Origin: Erythrobacter sp. | GTDB lineage: Bacteria > Pseudomonadota > Alphaproteobacteria > Sphingomonadales > Sphingomonadaceae | Assembly: GCF_011765465.1 (NCBI RefSeq) | Contig: NZ_CP050265.1 | Location: 620,001-684,000 of the forward strand | DNA length: 64,000 nucleotides | Reading direction: 5' to 3' | Part shown: positions 1 to 9,216 of the stretch, one piece after another | How the letters are laid out: each line of letters begins with the position of its first letter | How positions within the stretch are numbered: position 1 is the first letter of the stretch | Translations under genes and position numbers: made by a program | Notes under the pieces: generated by a model | The model's database searches: none | Told to the model about the DNA's origin: nothing | The model's input: the letters and a program-made list of their open reading frames with translations, nothing else

Positions 1-464
1 TCAACATGGGCGTGGGCGAGGCGAGCCAGGACAAGAAGAAGGTTCAGACCGCCGCCGAGGAAATGGCTCTGATCGCAGGGCAAAAGCCGGTCATCACCAA
101 GGCCAAGAAGTCGATCGCCCAGTTCAAGCTGCGCGAAGGCATGCCGATCGGCTGCAAGGTCACCCTGCGCCGCGAACGTATGTACGAATTCCTCGATCGT
201 CTGGTGACCGTGGCCATGCCGCGCATCCGCGACTTCCGCGGGCTCAACGCGCGTTCGTTCGACGGGCGCGGCAATTACGCGATGGGTCTCAAGGAACAGA
301 TCGTGTTCCCCGAGATCAGCTACGACAAGATCGAGAAGGTGCGGGGGATGGACATCATCGTGACCACCACCGCCAAGACCGACGAAGAGGCGCGCGAGCT
401 GCTGCGCCTGTTCGGCTTCCCCTTCCAGGGCGAGGCCAAGAGCGAACAGAAGGAAGCGGCGTGA
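1..464 (+). CDS. rplE: 50S ribosomal protein L5, 5'-truncated by window edge
   Basis: Large-subunit protein that binds 5S rRNA and contacts the P-site tRNA. The frame is open from the first bases. The first ATG, at base 6, is internal: it reads [10 protein letters not shown], a stretch that lies roughly 40 residues into a normal L5 of about 190 residues, so the true start is upstream of the window. Conserved L5 blocks follow, including the [10 protein letters not shown] and [14 protein letters not shown] regions. It is the first visible gene of the spc segment and is followed after 42 bases by rpsN. Confidence 0.97.
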   Translation, partial: NMGVGEASQDKKKVQTAAEEMALIAGQKPVITKAKKSIAQFKLREGMPIGCKVTLRRERMYEFLDRLVTVAMPRIRDFRGLNARSFDGRGNYAMGLKEQIVFPEISYDKIEKVRGMDIIVTTTAKTDEEARELLRLFGFPFQGEAKSEQKEAA

Positions 465-506
465 GCCGGTTCCTGACAGAGACACGAAAGAAGAGAGCTT
501 AAGTCC

Positions 507-812
507 ATGGCGAAACTGAGTTCGATCAACAAGAACGAGCGTCGCAAGAAGCTCGTGAAGAAATACGCGGCCAAGTACGAGAAGCTGAAGGCGATCGCGA
601 ACGACGAGAGCCTCGATGAGACCGAGCGTCTCATGGCGCGTCTCAAGATGGCCGAGATCCCGCGCAACGCGAACCCGACCCGGGTGCGCAACCGCTGCGC
701 CACCACCGGCCGCCCGCGCGGCTATTACCGCAAGTTCGGCATCAACCGCATCGAACTGCGTCAGCTTGGCAACCGGGGCATGATCCCGGGCCTGACCAAG
801 TCGAGCTGGTGA
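507..812 (+). CDS. rpsN: 30S ribosomal protein S14 (zinc-free type)
   Basis: Small-subunit head protein, 101 residues, the usual length of the long form. The C-terminal block [17 protein letters not shown] is diagnostic. Only a single cysteine is present there, so this is the zinc-independent form rather than the short zinc-ribbon form. It lies between rplE and rpsH, with 11 bases to rpsH, in the standard spc order. Expression is probably co-transcribed with its neighbours. Confidence 0.97.
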   Translation: MAKLSSINKNERRKKLVKKYAAKYEKLKAIANDESLDETERLMARLKMAEIPRNANPTRVRNRCATTGRPRGYYRKFGINRIELRQLGNRGMIPGLTKSSW

Positions 813-823
813 GGACCTGACAG

Positions 824-1219
824 ATGGCTATGACCGATCCCCTGGGTGACATGCTCACCCGCATCCGCAACGGCCAGCAGGCGAAGAAGGACTCCGTCCT
901 GTCGCCCGCGTCCAAGCTGCGCGCGAACGTGCTCGAAGTGCTCACCCGCGAAGGCTACATCCGTGGCTATTCCGAGGACGAGAGCGGCAAGCACAAGGCG
1001 CTGCGGATCGAACTCAAGTATTTCGAAGGCGAGCCGGCGATCAAGCACGTCGCGCGCGTCTCGAAGCCCGGCCGCCGCATCTATTCGGGCTGCAAGGAGC
1101 TCCCGACTGTGCGCAACGGCCTTGGCATCACCATCGTCTCGACCCCGCGCGGCGTGCTCTCGGACGCCGAGGCCCGCGCGAACAATGTCGGCGGCGAAGT
1201 GCTGGCGGAGGTGTTCTGA
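824..1219 (+). CDS. rpsH: 30S ribosomal protein S8
   Basis: Primary 16S rRNA binding protein of the small-subunit platform, 131 residues, normal length. It begins with the family start [16 protein letters not shown] (after MA) and ends with the typical [22 protein letters not shown]. The stop codon overlaps the rplF start (TGATG at 1217-1221), suggesting translational coupling. In E. coli S8 is the translational repressor of the spc operon; whether that holds here cannot be seen. Confidence 0.97.
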   Translation: MAMTDPLGDMLTRIRNGQQAKKDSVLSPASKLRANVLEVLTREGYIRGYSEDESGKHKALRIELKYFEGEPAIKHVARVSKPGRRIYSGCKELPTVRNGLGITIVSTPRGVLSDAEARANNVGGEVLAEVF

Positions 1220-1752
1220 TGAGCCGCATCGGCAAGAAGCCGGTGACGATCCCTTCGGGCGTCACCGCCAATATCGAAAACGGCCTGCTCAGCGTGAAGG
1301 GGCCCAAGGGCACCCTTTCGATGGGCCTGTCCGACCTCGTCGAGTACAAGCTCGAGGACGGGGCGATTTCGGTCAACCCGGCCAACGACAGCCAGAAGGC
1401 GCGGTCCTACTGGGGTATGCAGCGCACGCTCGTCTCGAATCTCGTCGAGGGCGTGACCGAGGGTTTCACCAAGACCCTCGAGATTTCGGGCGTCGGCTTC
1501 CGTGCTCAGGCCCAGGGCAAGAAGCTCAAGCTGCAGCTCGGCTTCAGCCACGATGTCGACCTCGACGTGCCCGAAGGGCTCGAGGTGAAGACTCCCGACC
1601 AGACCACGGTCGAGATCTCCGGCATCGACAAGCAGGCCGTCGGCCAGTTCGCTGCTGAAATCCGCGAGTTCCGCAAGCCGGAGCCCTACAAGGGCAAGGG
1701 CATCAAGTATCGCGGCGAGTACATCTTCCGCAAGGAAGGGAAGAAGAAGTAA
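1219..1752 (+). CDS. rplF: 50S ribosomal protein L6
   Basis: Large-subunit protein near the sarcin-ricin loop, 177 residues, normal length with the two tandem L6 repeats. The start [15 protein letters not shown] and the C-terminal signature [14 protein letters not shown] (about residues 155-169) are conserved L6 motifs. The gene overlaps rpsH by one base at the start and is followed one base later by rplR, a tightly coupled arrangement. Confidence 0.97.
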   Translation: MSRIGKKPVTIPSGVTANIENGLLSVKGPKGTLSMGLSDLVEYKLEDGAISVNPANDSQKARSYWGMQRTLVSNLVEGVTEGFTKTLEISGVGFRAQAQGKKLKLQLGFSHDVDLDVPEGLEVKTPDQTTVEISGIDKQAVGQFAAEIREFRKPEPYKGKGIKYRGEYIFRKEGKKK

Positions 1753-1753
1753 G

Positions 1754-2098
1754 ATGGCAAAGCTTTCCCTTTTCGAACGCCGCCGTATGCGGGTGCGCAG
1801 CGCGCTTCGCAAGCGCTCGGGCGACAAGCCGCGCCTGTCGGTCCATCGCACCGGCAAGCATATCTATGCGCAGATCATCGACGACGCCGAGGGCAAGACC
1901 CTCGCCGCCGCCTCGACGCTCGGCGTGAAGGGCAGCGGCGCGAATGTCGAAGCCGCGAGCAAGGTCGGCAAGGACATCGCCGCAGCCGCCAAGAAGGCGG
2001 GCGTGACCACTGTCGTGTTCGATCGCGGCGGGTTCCTCTACCATGGCCGCGTCAAGGCGCTGGCCGATGCCGCCCGCGAAGGCGGGCTGGAGTTCTGA
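1754..2098 (+). CDS. rplR: 50S ribosomal protein L18
   Basis: 5S rRNA-binding protein of the central protuberance, 114 residues. Family features are the basic N-terminus ([32 protein letters not shown]) and the C-terminal [24 protein letters not shown]. The stop codon TGA shares its last base with the rpsE ATG at 2098, so translation of rpsE is probably coupled to it. Confidence 0.97.
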   Translation: MAKLSLFERRRMRVRSALRKRSGDKPRLSVHRTGKHIYAQIIDDAEGKTLAAASTLGVKGSGANVEAASKVGKDIAAAAKKAGVTTVVFDRGGFLYHGRVKALADAAREGGLEF

Positions 2099-2895
2099 TG
2101 ATGGCCGAGAACAACGAAAACACCGAAAACACCGAAGCGACGGAAAACGCCGCGAGCCCGGCTCCGGCTGCCGAAGCCAAGGCGGAAACTCCGTCCGAAG
2201 CGGCCGACAACCAGTCTGCCTCGCAGGAGCCCACCGCCCAGCCGACCGAAGAGCCCCGTCGCGGGCGCGGCGGTCGTGGCGGCCGGGATGGCGGCGATCG
2301 CGGTCGTGGCCGCGGGCGCGGTCGTGACGGCGGCCGTGGCGGCCGGCGCGAGGAAGAGGACGATGGCATCATCGAGAAGCTCGTCCACATCAACCGCGTC
2401 TCCAAGACGGTGAAGGGCGGCAAGCGCTTCGGTTTCGCAGCTCTCGTGGTGGTCGGCGACGGCCAGGGCCGCGTCGGCTTCGGCCACGGCAAGGCCCGCG
2501 AAGTGCCGGAAGCCATCACCAAGGCGACCGCCGCCGCGCGCAAGAAGATGATCCGCGTGCCGCTCAAGGAAGGCCGCACGCTGCATCATGACGGCAAGGG
2601 TCACTTCGGCGCGGGCAAGGTCACCGTGCGCACCGCGCCTCCCGGCACCGGCATTATCGCAGGCGGCCCGATGCGCGCCGTGTTCGAGAGCCTCGGCGTT
2701 TCCGATGTCGTGACGAAGTCGGTCGGAACCTCGAATCCCTATAACATGATCCGCGCCACTTTCGATGCGCTCACCAACCAGAGCTCGCCCAAGTCGGTCG
2801 CCCAGCGTCGCGGCAAGAAGGTCGCCGACCTGCTCGGTCGCGGCGGTGCGAGCGAGGCCGAGGCGGAAGCCGAGGCCGCGGCGATTGTGGAGTAA
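2098..2895 (+). CDS. rpsE: 30S ribosomal protein S5 with long acidic/RGG N-terminal extension
   Basis: Small-subunit protein involved in decoding fidelity. The conserved S5 body begins near residue 85 ([21 protein letters not shown]) and ends with the usual [10 protein letters not shown] block and tail, matching a typical protein of about 165-170 residues. In front of it lie about 84 extra residues: an Asn/Glu/Ala-rich acidic part (residues 1-52) and an Arg/Gly-rich part with repeated RGGRGG and RGRGRGR units (about 53-83). The start could be 2098 or 2101 because two ATG codons are adjacent. The extension is read in the same high-GC frame as the body, so it is not a frameshift artefact. Confidence 0.95.
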   Translation: MMAENNENTENTEATENAASPAPAAEAKAETPSEAADNQSASQEPTAQPTEEPRRGRGGRGGRDGGDRGRGRGRGRDGGRGGRREEEDDGIIEKLVHINRVSKTVKGGKRFGFAALVVVGDGQGRVGFGHGKAREVPEAITKATAAARKKMIRVPLKEGRTLHHDGKGHFGAGKVTVRTAPPGTGIIAGGPMRAVFESLGVSDVVTKSVGTSNPYNMIRATFDALTNQSSPKSVAQRRGKKVADLLGRGGASEAEAEAEAAAIVE

Positions 2896-2901
2896 CAGGC
2901 A

Positions 2902-3078
2902 ATGGCAAAGATCAAGATCAAGCAGGTGGGCTCGCCCATCCGCCGCCCCGAAAGCCAGCGCAAGGTGCTGATCGGGCTCGGTCTGGGCAAGATGCATAAG
3001 GTCGTCGAGCGCGAGGATACCCCGGAAATCCGGGGCATGGTCGCCAAGATCCCGCATCTCGTCGAGATCGTCGACTAA
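2902..3078 (+). CDS. rpmD: 50S ribosomal protein L30
   Basis: Small large-subunit protein of 58 residues, translated [20 protein letters not shown] to the end ..[10 protein letters not shown]. The family core [24 protein letters not shown] is present. It sits in the standard slot between rpsE (6 bases upstream) and rplO. It is easy to miss because of its size. Confidence 0.95.
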   Translation: MAKIKIKQVGSPIRRPESQRKVLIGLGLGKMHKVVEREDTPEIRGMVAKIPHLVEIVD

Positions 3079-3165
3079 GCGGCACGGAACCGTTGGCGGG
3101 CCCTCGCCTGGGGCGGGGGCTCGTCCTATTTTGAAGCGCGAAGAAAAGCGAAAGCGAGTGCAATC

Positions 3166-3681
3166 ATGAAACTCAACGACATCCGCGACAACGAAGGCGC
3201 CCGCAAGGGTCGCATCCGCAAGGGCCGGGGCATCGGCTCGGGCAAGGGCAAGACCGCTGCGCGCGGCCAGAAGGGCCAGAAGAGCCGCTCGGGCGTCGCG
3301 ATCAAGGGCTTCGAGGGCGGCCAGATGCCGCTCCATATGCGCCTGCCCAAGCGCGGGTTCAACAATCCCTTCGGCAAGGACTACGCCGAAGTGAACATCG
3401 GCATGGTCCAGAAGATGATCGACGCCGGCAAGCTCGATGCGAAGAGCGACATCACCGAAGAGGCGCTGCGTGCCTGCGGTCTGGCGCGCGGCGGCAAGGA
3501 CGGCGTGCGCCTGCTCGGCAAGGGTGAGCTTTCGGCCAAGGCCAAGTTCGTCGTAACCGGTGCGACCAAGGGCGCCGTGGCGGCTGTGGAAAAGGCCGGT
3601 GGCAGCGTCGAGGTGACCGCCCCGACCAATGCCGAGTTGAAGGCCGCCAAGGCAGCCAAGTCGGGCGACACCGGCGAATAA
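3166..3681 (+). CDS. rplO: 50S ribosomal protein L15
   Basis: Late-assembly large-subunit protein, 171 residues. The N-terminal half is Gly/Lys/Arg-rich ([20 protein letters not shown]), as in all L15 proteins, followed by the globular C-terminal domain. A short Ala/Lys tail extends beyond the usual length. It is the last ribosomal gene before secY, with a G+C-rich hairpin in the following gap. Confidence 0.97.
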   Translation: MKLNDIRDNEGARKGRIRKGRGIGSGKGKTAARGQKGQKSRSGVAIKGFEGGQMPLHMRLPKRGFNNPFGKDYAEVNIGMVQKMIDAGKLDAKSDITEEALRACGLARGGKDGVRLLGKGELSAKAKFVVTGATKGAVAAVEKAGGSVEVTAPTNAELKAAKAAKSGDTGE

Positions 3682-3696
3682 TGCGACAAAATACGG

Positions 3697-3724
3697 GCGG
3701 GGGGTTCGACAAGCGGCCCCCCGC
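3697..3724 (+). terminator. hairpin between rplO and secY
   Basis: An 8-bp inverted repeat (GCGGGGGG at 3697-3704 pairing with CCCCCCGC at 3717-3724) with a 12-base loop lies in the 173-base rplO-secY gap. There is no T-run after it, so it may be a processing or attenuation structure rather than a full terminator. Confidence 0.45.
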
Positions 3725-3854
3725 TCCCTATTTACGCTTCTGCGTGCCCCGCCCGGCCCGGCAAGTCTCCGGTGCTGAGAGTCGGCAGGCCGCCCATATC
3801 CGGGTCGCTCGCGCCAATCGCCGAGCGGCCGAAGGCTAGGATCGAAACGACGAC

Positions 3855-5219
3855 ATGGCATCACGCGCCGACAATCTCGCCAGCACTCTCAACTTCGGCA
3901 ATTTCGCCAAGGCGACCGAGCTGCGCCAGCGCATCTGGTTCACGATCGGTGCGCTTATCGTGTTCCGTTTCCTGAGCTTCGTGCCCCTGCCGGGCGTCAA
4001 CCCGTCGGCGCTGCGCAATCTTGCCGAGATGGGGCGGGGCGGGGTGCTCGACCTGTTCAACACCTTCTCGGGCGGCAGCCTCGAGCGCATGAGTCTCATC
4101 GCGCTCGGCGTCATGCCCTACATCACAGCCTCGATCGTGGTGCAGATGGCCTCGGCCCTGCACCCGACGCTCGCCGCGCTGAAAAAGGAAGGCGCGAGCG
4201 GGCGGCAGAAGCTCAACCAGTATACGCGCTACGGCACGGTCTTCCTGTGCGCGATCCAGGGCTATTTCCTCGCGGTCGGCCTCGAAGGTTTCGCGTCGCA
4301 GCAGGGGATCGGCGCGGTCGTGCAGCCGGGCTATATGTTCCGCATCGGCGCGGTCATCAGCCTTGTCGGCGGTACGATGTTCCTTCTCTGGCTGGGCGAG
4401 CAGATCACCAGTCGCGGCATCGGCAACGGCGTGTCGCTCATCATCATGGCGGGCATCGTCGCGCAGTTCCCGACCTTTGCCGCCAACCTGTTCGAAGGCG
4501 GGCGCACCGGCTCGATTTCGGCGACGATCATCGTCGTCTTCGTGATCATGGTGATCGCGCTCATCCTGCTCATCTCCTTTGTCGAGCGGGCGCAGCGGCG
4601 GCTCCTGATCCAGTATCCCAAGCGCGCGACCCAGCAGGGCGTGATGCAGGCGGACCGTTCGCACCTCCCGCTCAAGCTCAACACCGCGGGCGTCATCCCG
4701 CCGATCTTCGCGAGCTCGCTGCTGCTCCTTCCGCTGACCATCTCGCAGTTCGCGGGCAATTCGGTCGACACCGAAAGCGGCTTCGGCAACGTGATCGTGA
4801 CTCTGAACCAGTATCTGCAACCCGGCGCGCCGATCTACATGGCGCTCTACGGGGCGGGGATCATCTTCTTCTGCTTCTTCTACACCGCGGTCGTCTTCAA
4901 CCCGGAGGAGCAGGCGGAGAATCTCAAGAAGGCGGGCGGCTTCATCCCCGGCATCCGGCCGGGCAAGCGGACTTCGGACTATCTCGAATATGTCCTCACC
5001 CGGATCACCGTGGTCGGCGCGCTCTATCTTGCGCTGGTGTGTATGCTGCCCGAATGGGTCATCCGCCAGACCGGCGTGCCGCTGTTCCTCGGTGGGACCA
5101 GCCTGCTCATCGTCGTCAACGTGACGGTCGATACGATCAGCCAGATCCAGTCGCACCTGATCGCCCACCAGTACGGCGACCTTATCAAGAAGGCGAAGTT
5201 GAAAGGCCGGATGCGCTGA
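3855..5219 (+). CDS. secY: Preprotein translocase subunit SecY
   Basis: Central channel subunit of the Sec translocon in the inner membrane. It has 454 residues, slightly longer than E. coli SecY, with about ten hydrophobic segments. Recognisable conserved regions are FVPLPGVNP near the plug, LGVMPYITASIVVQ, LGEQITSRGIGNGVSLIIMAGI, and the cytoplasmic RRLLIQYPKR loop. Position after rplO is canonical. The ATG at 3855 fits the family N-terminus (MASRADNLASTLNFGNFAKATELRQRI). Confidence 0.97.
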   Translation: MASRADNLASTLNFGNFAKATELRQRIWFTIGALIVFRFLSFVPLPGVNPSALRNLAEMGRGGVLDLFNTFSGGSLERMSLIALGVMPYITASIVVQMASALHPTLAALKKEGASGRQKLNQYTRYGTVFLCAIQGYFLAVGLEGFASQQGIGAVVQPGYMFRIGAVISLVGGTMFLLWLGEQITSRGIGNGVSLIIMAGIVAQFPTFAANLFEGGRTGSISATIIVVFVIMVIALILLISFVERAQRRLLIQYPKRATQQGVMQADRSHLPLKLNTAGVIPPIFASSLLLLPLTISQFAGNSVDTESGFGNVIVTLNQYLQPGAPIYMALYGAGIIFFCFFYTAVVFNPEEQAENLKKAGGFIPGIRPGKRTSDYLEYVLTRITVVGALYLALVCMLPEWVIRQTGVPLFLGGTSLLIVVNVTVDTISQIQSHLIAHQYGDLIKKAKLKGRMR

Positions 5220-5230
5220 GGCATTGCCGC

Positions 5231-5262
5231 TTGACTACTGTCTGTGACCGTCCGCTTATGAG
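5231..5262 (+). promoter_or_regulatory. possible sigma-70-like promoter before adk
   Basis: TTGACT at 5231-5236 is followed after about 20 bases by TATGAG at 5257-5262 in the secY-adk gap. The spacing is long for sigma-70, so this is only a suggestion that adk has its own promoter inside the operon. Confidence 0.25.
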
Positions 5263-5313
5263 AGGAGCGCCGCAGGTCCATCCGGGCTCGGCGCGACAAA
5301 CGGGGGAGCTTTC

Positions 5314-5958
5314 GTGAACATCATTCTTCTGGGGCCTCCCGGTGCGGGCAAGGGCACGCAGTCAAAAGGGCTCGTCGAACGCCACGGCATGGTCCAGCTT
5401 TCGACCGGCGATATGCTGCGCGAAACGCGCAAGGCCGACACCGAGCTCGGCCGCACCGTCGCCGACATCATGGATTCGGGCGGGCTCGTGTCGGACGACA
5501 TCGTCTCGGCCATGATCGATGCCAAGCTCGCCGACATGGGCGAGGGGCAGGGCGCGATCTTCGATGGCTATCCGCGCACTGCGGCGCAGGCCGAACAGCT
5601 CGACGAAATCCTCGCGAAACACGGCCGTGCGCTCGACCGGGTGATCGAGCTCGAGGTCAACGAGGACGCGCTGGTCGAACGCATTACCGGGCGTTTTTCC
5701 TGCGCCAATTGCGGCACGCTCTATCATGACACCGCCAACCCTCCGAAGACGCCGGGCGTGTGCGATTCGTGCGGCTCGACCGAATTCAAGCGCCGCCCCG
5801 ACGACAACGAGGAAACCGTACGCAACCGCATGGCCGAATACCGCGCCAAGACCGCGCCGATCCTGCCCGGCTACGAGGCGCGCGGGATCGTCACGCGGAT
5901 CGACGGCATGGCGGGGATCGAGGATGTCGCCGCCGCGATCGACAAGGTTCTGGCCTGA
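5314..5958 (+). CDS. adk: Adenylate kinase
   Basis: Interconverts AMP + ATP and 2 ADP in the cytoplasm. 214 residues, the long-LID form. The P-loop GPPGAGKGT is at residues 7-15, and the AMP-binding region DGYPRT is near residue 84. The LID carries four cysteines (C130, C133, C150, C153) arranged as two CxxC pairs, so it should bind a structural zinc. The start is GTG at 5314, fixed by the conserved N-terminus MNIILLGPPG. The secY-adk order is usual in alphaproteobacteria. Confidence 0.97.
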   Translation: MNIILLGPPGAGKGTQSKGLVERHGMVQLSTGDMLRETRKADTELGRTVADIMDSGGLVSDDIVSAMIDAKLADMGEGQGAIFDGYPRTAAQAEQLDEILAKHGRALDRVIELEVNEDALVERITGRFSCANCGTLYHDTANPPKTPGVCDSCGSTEFKRRPDDNEETVRNRMAEYRAKTAPILPGYEARGIVTRIDGMAGIEDVAAAIDKVLA

Positions 5959-6017
5959 CCGCTCTTTTCCGGGCCGCTGCGATTTCGTAGAGCCGCGGCA
6001 TGAGGGAGGATAGGCCG

Positions 6018-6761
6018 ATGACCCGTTTCACCATTCGCGCAATCGCAGCGGCGAGCGTCGCCGCGCTGGCGTTTCCCGCGTCGGCCGAGGTCGTGCGGCA
6101 AGGCGAAAACAGCTTCGTCACCCGCGACGAGGCGGTCGTTTCTGCCACTCCCAAGGAAGTCTGGCTCGCGCTTATCAGCCCGGCGCGCTGGTGGAATTCG
6201 GCGCACACGTGGTCGGGCGAAGCGGCCAATCTGAGGCTGACGCCGCAGGCGGGCGGATGCTTTTGCGAGAGCATCCCCGAAGTCGACGAGCCGGGCCGCT
6301 TCACGCTCGAGGGCAGCGTAGAGCATATGCGCGTGATCCAGGCTTATCCCGAACGCGCGCTGGTGATGCGCGGTGCGCTCGGCCCACTCCAGCCCGAGCC
6401 GGTGACGGGCGTGCTCACCATCGCGATCAGCGAGGTCGAGGAAGGCACGCGGATCGTGTGGGAATATAATGTCGGCGGCTTCATGCGCTTCGAGACGCCG
6501 GTGATCGCGCGCGCGGTCGACGGGGTGATGAGCGAGCAGCTCGCCGGCCTTGCCGGGCTGCTGGGCCAGGTGGATCTGCCGGAGTCCGAACCCGAGCCGG
6601 AGTCCGAACCCGAGCCGGAGCCCGATCCCGATCCCGAGCCCGAGCCCGAGATCGAAGCCGAAGCGGTGATTGAGCAAACGCCCGCAGAGCGCGGGCCGAG
6701 CGTGGAGGAAGCCTTCGGCGACCTTGTTGAGGACGAGAGCGGGGACAAAAGCCCGCGATAG
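6018..6761 (+). CDS. Exported SRPBCC/START-like protein with Glu-Pro repeat tail
   Basis: 247 residues. The ATG at 6018 is preferred over an in-frame ATG at 6000 because it follows GGGAGGA and gives a clean signal peptide (MTRFTIRAIAAASVAALAFPASA). Residues about 30-180 resemble the SRPBCC/polyketide-cyclase-like fold: SATPKEVWLALISPARWWNSAHTW and the later PEPVTGVLTIAISEVEEGTRIVWEYNVGG are typical of that family. Residues 188-211 are an acidic Glu/Pro/Asp low-complexity stretch encoded by an 18-bp repeat. The ligand is unknown. The gene is an unusual guest inside the ribosomal alpha operon, between adk and rpsM. Confidence 0.8.
   Translation: MTRFTIRAIAAASVAALAFPASAEVVRQGENSFVTRDEAVVSATPKEVWLALISPARWWNSAHTWSGEAANLRLTPQAGGCFCESIPEVDEPGRFTLEGSVEHMRVIQAYPERALVMRGALGPLQPEPVTGVLTIAISEVEEGTRIVWEYNVGGFMRFETPVIARAVDGVMSEQLAGLAGLLGQVDLPESEPEPESEPEPEPDPDPEPEPEIEAEAVIEQTPAERGPSVEEAFGDLVEDESGDKSPR
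6579..6650 (+). repeat. four 18-bp tandem units encoding Glu/Pro/Asp
   Basis: Two perfect copies of CCGGAGTCCGAACCCGAG (6579-6596, 6597-6614) are followed by two degenerate copies (6615-6632, 6633-6650). They lie in frame in the SRPBCC-type gene and encode alternating acidic residues and proline. Copy number could vary between strains. Confidence 0.9.
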
Positions 6762-7099
6762 GTCCGAGCCGTCCCTTTGACTGGGCCTGCGAAGCGGTGT
6801 AACCAACGATGATGGTGAACACGGGCCGTCTCCTTCGGGCAGGTCCGTGGCTTTTGCGCGCGGCGGTTGACGCACCGCGCGAATCGGCCTATGCGCGCGC
6901 TTCATTCGACACGCTCGAACCCCGTCCGGCAGGTCGCCGCCATGCGCGCGCACCGACCGGACTTTTTGCCGTTGAACCGCCGGGCAAAAGGCCCGGCAGA
7001 CGGAGAAAGGCCTAGGGCGCGCGCGTTTCGATGGTTGTAGCGATGAGATAGGGGCACCGGCCGATGTCCGGCAAACCCCTGTGGAGCATGGAGAATTAA
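6762..7099 (+). other. 338-base leader region before rpsM
   Basis: No coding sequence is convincing here. It contains a promoter-like pair (6867-6895) and a 7-bp hairpin GCCGGGC/GCCCGGC at 6979-6997 with an AAAAG-containing loop. A leader of this length in front of rpsM-rpsK-rpoA-rplQ suggests that the alpha operon has its own promoter and possibly a regulatory mRNA structure. Confidence 0.6.
6867..6895 (+). promoter_or_regulatory. candidate sigma-70 promoter of the rpsM-rpoA operon
   Basis: TTGACG (6867-6872) and TATGCG (6890-6895) are separated by 17 bases. The pair lies about 205 bases upstream of the rpsM GTG. Confidence 0.45.
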
Positions 7100-7468
7100 G
7101 TGGCTCGTATTGCCGGGGTAAACATCCCCACCAACAAGCGCGTGATTATCGCGCTCACCTATATTCACGGAATCGGCCGCACGACGGCCGTGCAGATCGC
7201 GGACAAGCTGGGCATCCCGCACAGCGCGCGCGTGCAGGACCTCACCGACGAGGAAGTGCTGCGTATCCGCGAGACGATCGATTCGGAATACACCGTCGAG
7301 GGTGATCTTCGTCGCCAGACCGCGATGAACATCAAGCGGCTGATGGACCTGCGCTCCTACCGGGGCCTGCGCCACCGCAACCAGCTGCCCGTCCGCGGCC
7401 AGCGCACCCATACCAACGCCCGCACCCGCAAGGGTAAGGCGAAGCCCATCGCCGGGAAGAAGAAGTAA
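7100..7468 (+). CDS. rpsM: 30S ribosomal protein S13
   Basis: Small-subunit head protein contacting the P-site tRNA and L5. 122 residues, normal length. The start is GTG at 7100 ([15 protein letters not shown]). The family block [27 protein letters not shown] is near residues 92-118 and the protein ends in a Lys-rich tail. It opens the alpha-operon segment rpsM-rpsK-rpoA-rplQ. Confidence 0.97.
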   Translation: MARIAGVNIPTNKRVIIALTYIHGIGRTTAVQIADKLGIPHSARVQDLTDEEVLRIRETIDSEYTVEGDLRRQTAMNIKRLMDLRSYRGLRHRNQLPVRGQRTHTNARTRKGKAKPIAGKKK

Positions 7469-7527
7469 GCGCGGCTCCCTGAGCTTCACGCTTTTCCCTT
7501 CATCCGAATTCAAGAGGAACACGCATA

Positions 7528-7917
7528 ATGGCACGCGAACCCGGCCGAGTGAGGCGCCGCGACAAGAAGAACATTTCTTCGGGCGTCGCGCACATCAACG
7601 CCAGCTTCAACAACACCATGATCACCATCACCGATGCGCAGGGCAATGCGATCAGCTGGTCCAGCGCCGGCATGATGGGCTTCAAGGGCAGCCGCAAGTC
7701 GACTCCCTATGCCGCCCAAGTCGCAGCCGACGACGCGGGCAAGAAGGCCGCTGAACACGGCGTGCGCACGCTCGAAGTCGAGGTCAAAGGCCCTGGCTCG
7801 GGCCGCGAAAGCGCGCTGCGCGGCCTTGCCGCGGTTGGCTTCAACATCACCTCGATCCGCGACGTGACGCCCATCCCGCACAACGGCGTTCGCCCGTCCA
7901 AGCGTCGCCGCGTCTGA
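7528..7917 (+). CDS. rpsK: 30S ribosomal protein S11
   Basis: Platform protein of the small subunit, 129 residues. Conserved segments are [21 protein letters not shown] (about 20-40), the [14 protein letters not shown] block, and the C-terminal [20 protein letters not shown]. It follows rpsM after 59 bases and precedes rpoA. Confidence 0.97.
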   Translation: MAREPGRVRRRDKKNISSGVAHINASFNNTMITITDAQGNAISWSSAGMMGFKGSRKSTPYAAQVAADDAGKKAAEHGVRTLEVEVKGPGSGRESALRGLAAVGFNITSIRDVTPIPHNGVRPSKRRRV

Positions 7918-7929
7918 TCGCATCCCGTC

Positions 7930-7970
7930 CGGCGGCCGGCCGCGGCCGCCGGGACACCGCACGGGGTGTC
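7930..7970 (+). other. two adjacent hairpins between rpsK and rpoA
   Basis: An 8-bp stem CGGCGGCC/GGCCGCCG (7930-7951) is directly followed by a 6-bp stem GACACC/GGTGTC (7953-7970). No T-run follows, so they look like intercistronic mRNA structures, possibly affecting mRNA stability or read-through into rpoA. Confidence 0.5.
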
Positions 7971-8041
7971 CGCCGCATCCGCTCACCGCGCCTCGGCCCG
8001 TCCCGTATTTGAACCGCTGAAAGGCGAATTAGGGGAAATCC

Positions 8042-9097
8042 ATGTCCGTCAACACGAAGAACTGGCAGGAACTCAAGAAACCCAACGCTCTCGAAATCAA
8101 GGAAGGCGGCGACAAGCAGCGCAAGACCACCTTCGTCGCCGAACCGCTCGAGCGCGGCTTCGGCCTCACCCTCGGCAATGCCCTGCGCCGGGTGCTCCTC
8201 TCCAGCCTCCAGGGCGCGGCGATCACCTCGATCAAGATCGAGAACGTGCTGCATGAATTCTCCTCGCTCGCCGGCGTGCGCGAGGACGTGACCGACATCG
8301 TGCTCAACGTGAAGCAGATCGCGCTCAAGATGGAAGGCGAAGGGCCCAAGCGCCTGCAGCTTTCGATGACCGGCCCCGCCACGGTCAAGGCCGGCGACAT
8401 CGCCGTCACCGGCGACATCGAGGTGATGAACAAGGACCTCGTCCTGTGCCACCTCGACGAAGGCGCGACGCTCAACATGGAACTGACCGCGGACGTGGGC
8501 AAGGGCTATGCCCCGGCCGTCCAGAACCGTCCGGCCGATGCGCCGATCGGGCTGATCCCGGTCGACTCGCTGTATTCGCCGGTGCGTCAGGTGAGCTACA
8601 AGGTCGAGAATGCCCGCGTCGGGCAGGAGCTCGATTATGACAAGCTCTCGCTCACGGTCGAAACCGACGGCACGGTCACGCCGGAAGACGCGGTCGCCTA
8701 TGCCGCGCGGATCCTGCAGGACCAGCTGACGCTGTTCGTCCACTTCGAGGACGGCATCCCGCAGCCGCAGTCGGCGATGATCGGCCATGCCGCGCAGCCG
8801 CAGGAAGACGACGCGAACCAGCTCAACCGCTACCTTCTCAAGAAGGTGGACGAGCTCGAACTGTCGGTCCGCAGCGCCAACTGCCTCAAGAACGACAACA
8901 TCATCTACATCGGCGACCTCGTCCAGAAGACCGAGGCCGAGATGCTCCGCACGCCGAACTTCGGCCGCAAGTCGCTCAACGAGATCAAGGAAGTCCTTTC
9001 CTCGATGGGCCTGCGCCTCGGCATGGACATCCCCGGCTGGCCGCCGGAGAACATCGAGGAAATGGCCAAGAAGCTCGAACAGGAGCTTCTGGGCTGA
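8042..9097 (+). CDS. rpoA: DNA-directed RNA polymerase subunit alpha
   Basis: 351 residues. The N-terminal dimerisation domain (about 1-235) contains the conserved [25 protein letters not shown] block, and the C-terminal domain (about 265-330) carries the promoter/activator-binding motif with [20 protein letters not shown] and [12 protein letters not shown]. The length is slightly above E. coli RpoA because of the C-terminal end. Its place between rpsK and rplQ is canonical. Confidence 0.98.
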   Translation: MSVNTKNWQELKKPNALEIKEGGDKQRKTTFVAEPLERGFGLTLGNALRRVLLSSLQGAAITSIKIENVLHEFSSLAGVREDVTDIVLNVKQIALKMEGEGPKRLQLSMTGPATVKAGDIAVTGDIEVMNKDLVLCHLDEGATLNMELTADVGKGYAPAVQNRPADAPIGLIPVDSLYSPVRQVSYKVENARVGQELDYDKLSLTVETDGTVTPEDAVAYAARILQDQLTLFVHFEDGIPQPQSAMIGHAAQPQEDDANQLNRYLLKKVDELELSVRSANCLKNDNIIYIGDLVQKTEAEMLRTPNFGRKSLNEIKEVLSSMGLRLGMDIPGWPPENIEEMAKKLEQELLG

Positions 9098-9106
9098 GGA
9101 ACGGAC

Positions 9107-9129
9107 GCTCCGGGTTCGATGCCCGGAGC
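9107..9129 (+). other. hairpin between rpoA and rplQ
   Basis: GCTCCGGG (9107-9114) pairs with CCCGGAGC (9122-9129) across a 7-base loop, followed by CCTTTC. It is an intercistronic structure, perhaps a weak terminator that reduces read-through to rplQ. Confidence 0.5.
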
Positions 9130-9216
9130 CCTTTCAAGGGCGAAGGTTGCGGCCCTGACGGCAACCGGGATGGAGCTACCTGACACGGGCTCCCTACGAA
9201 CGAAGGAAGACAAACG

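Noticed and set aside
2038-3864. Long minus-strand frame across rplR to secY
   Set aside because: Opposite well-identified ribosomal genes; the product has no protein-like features.
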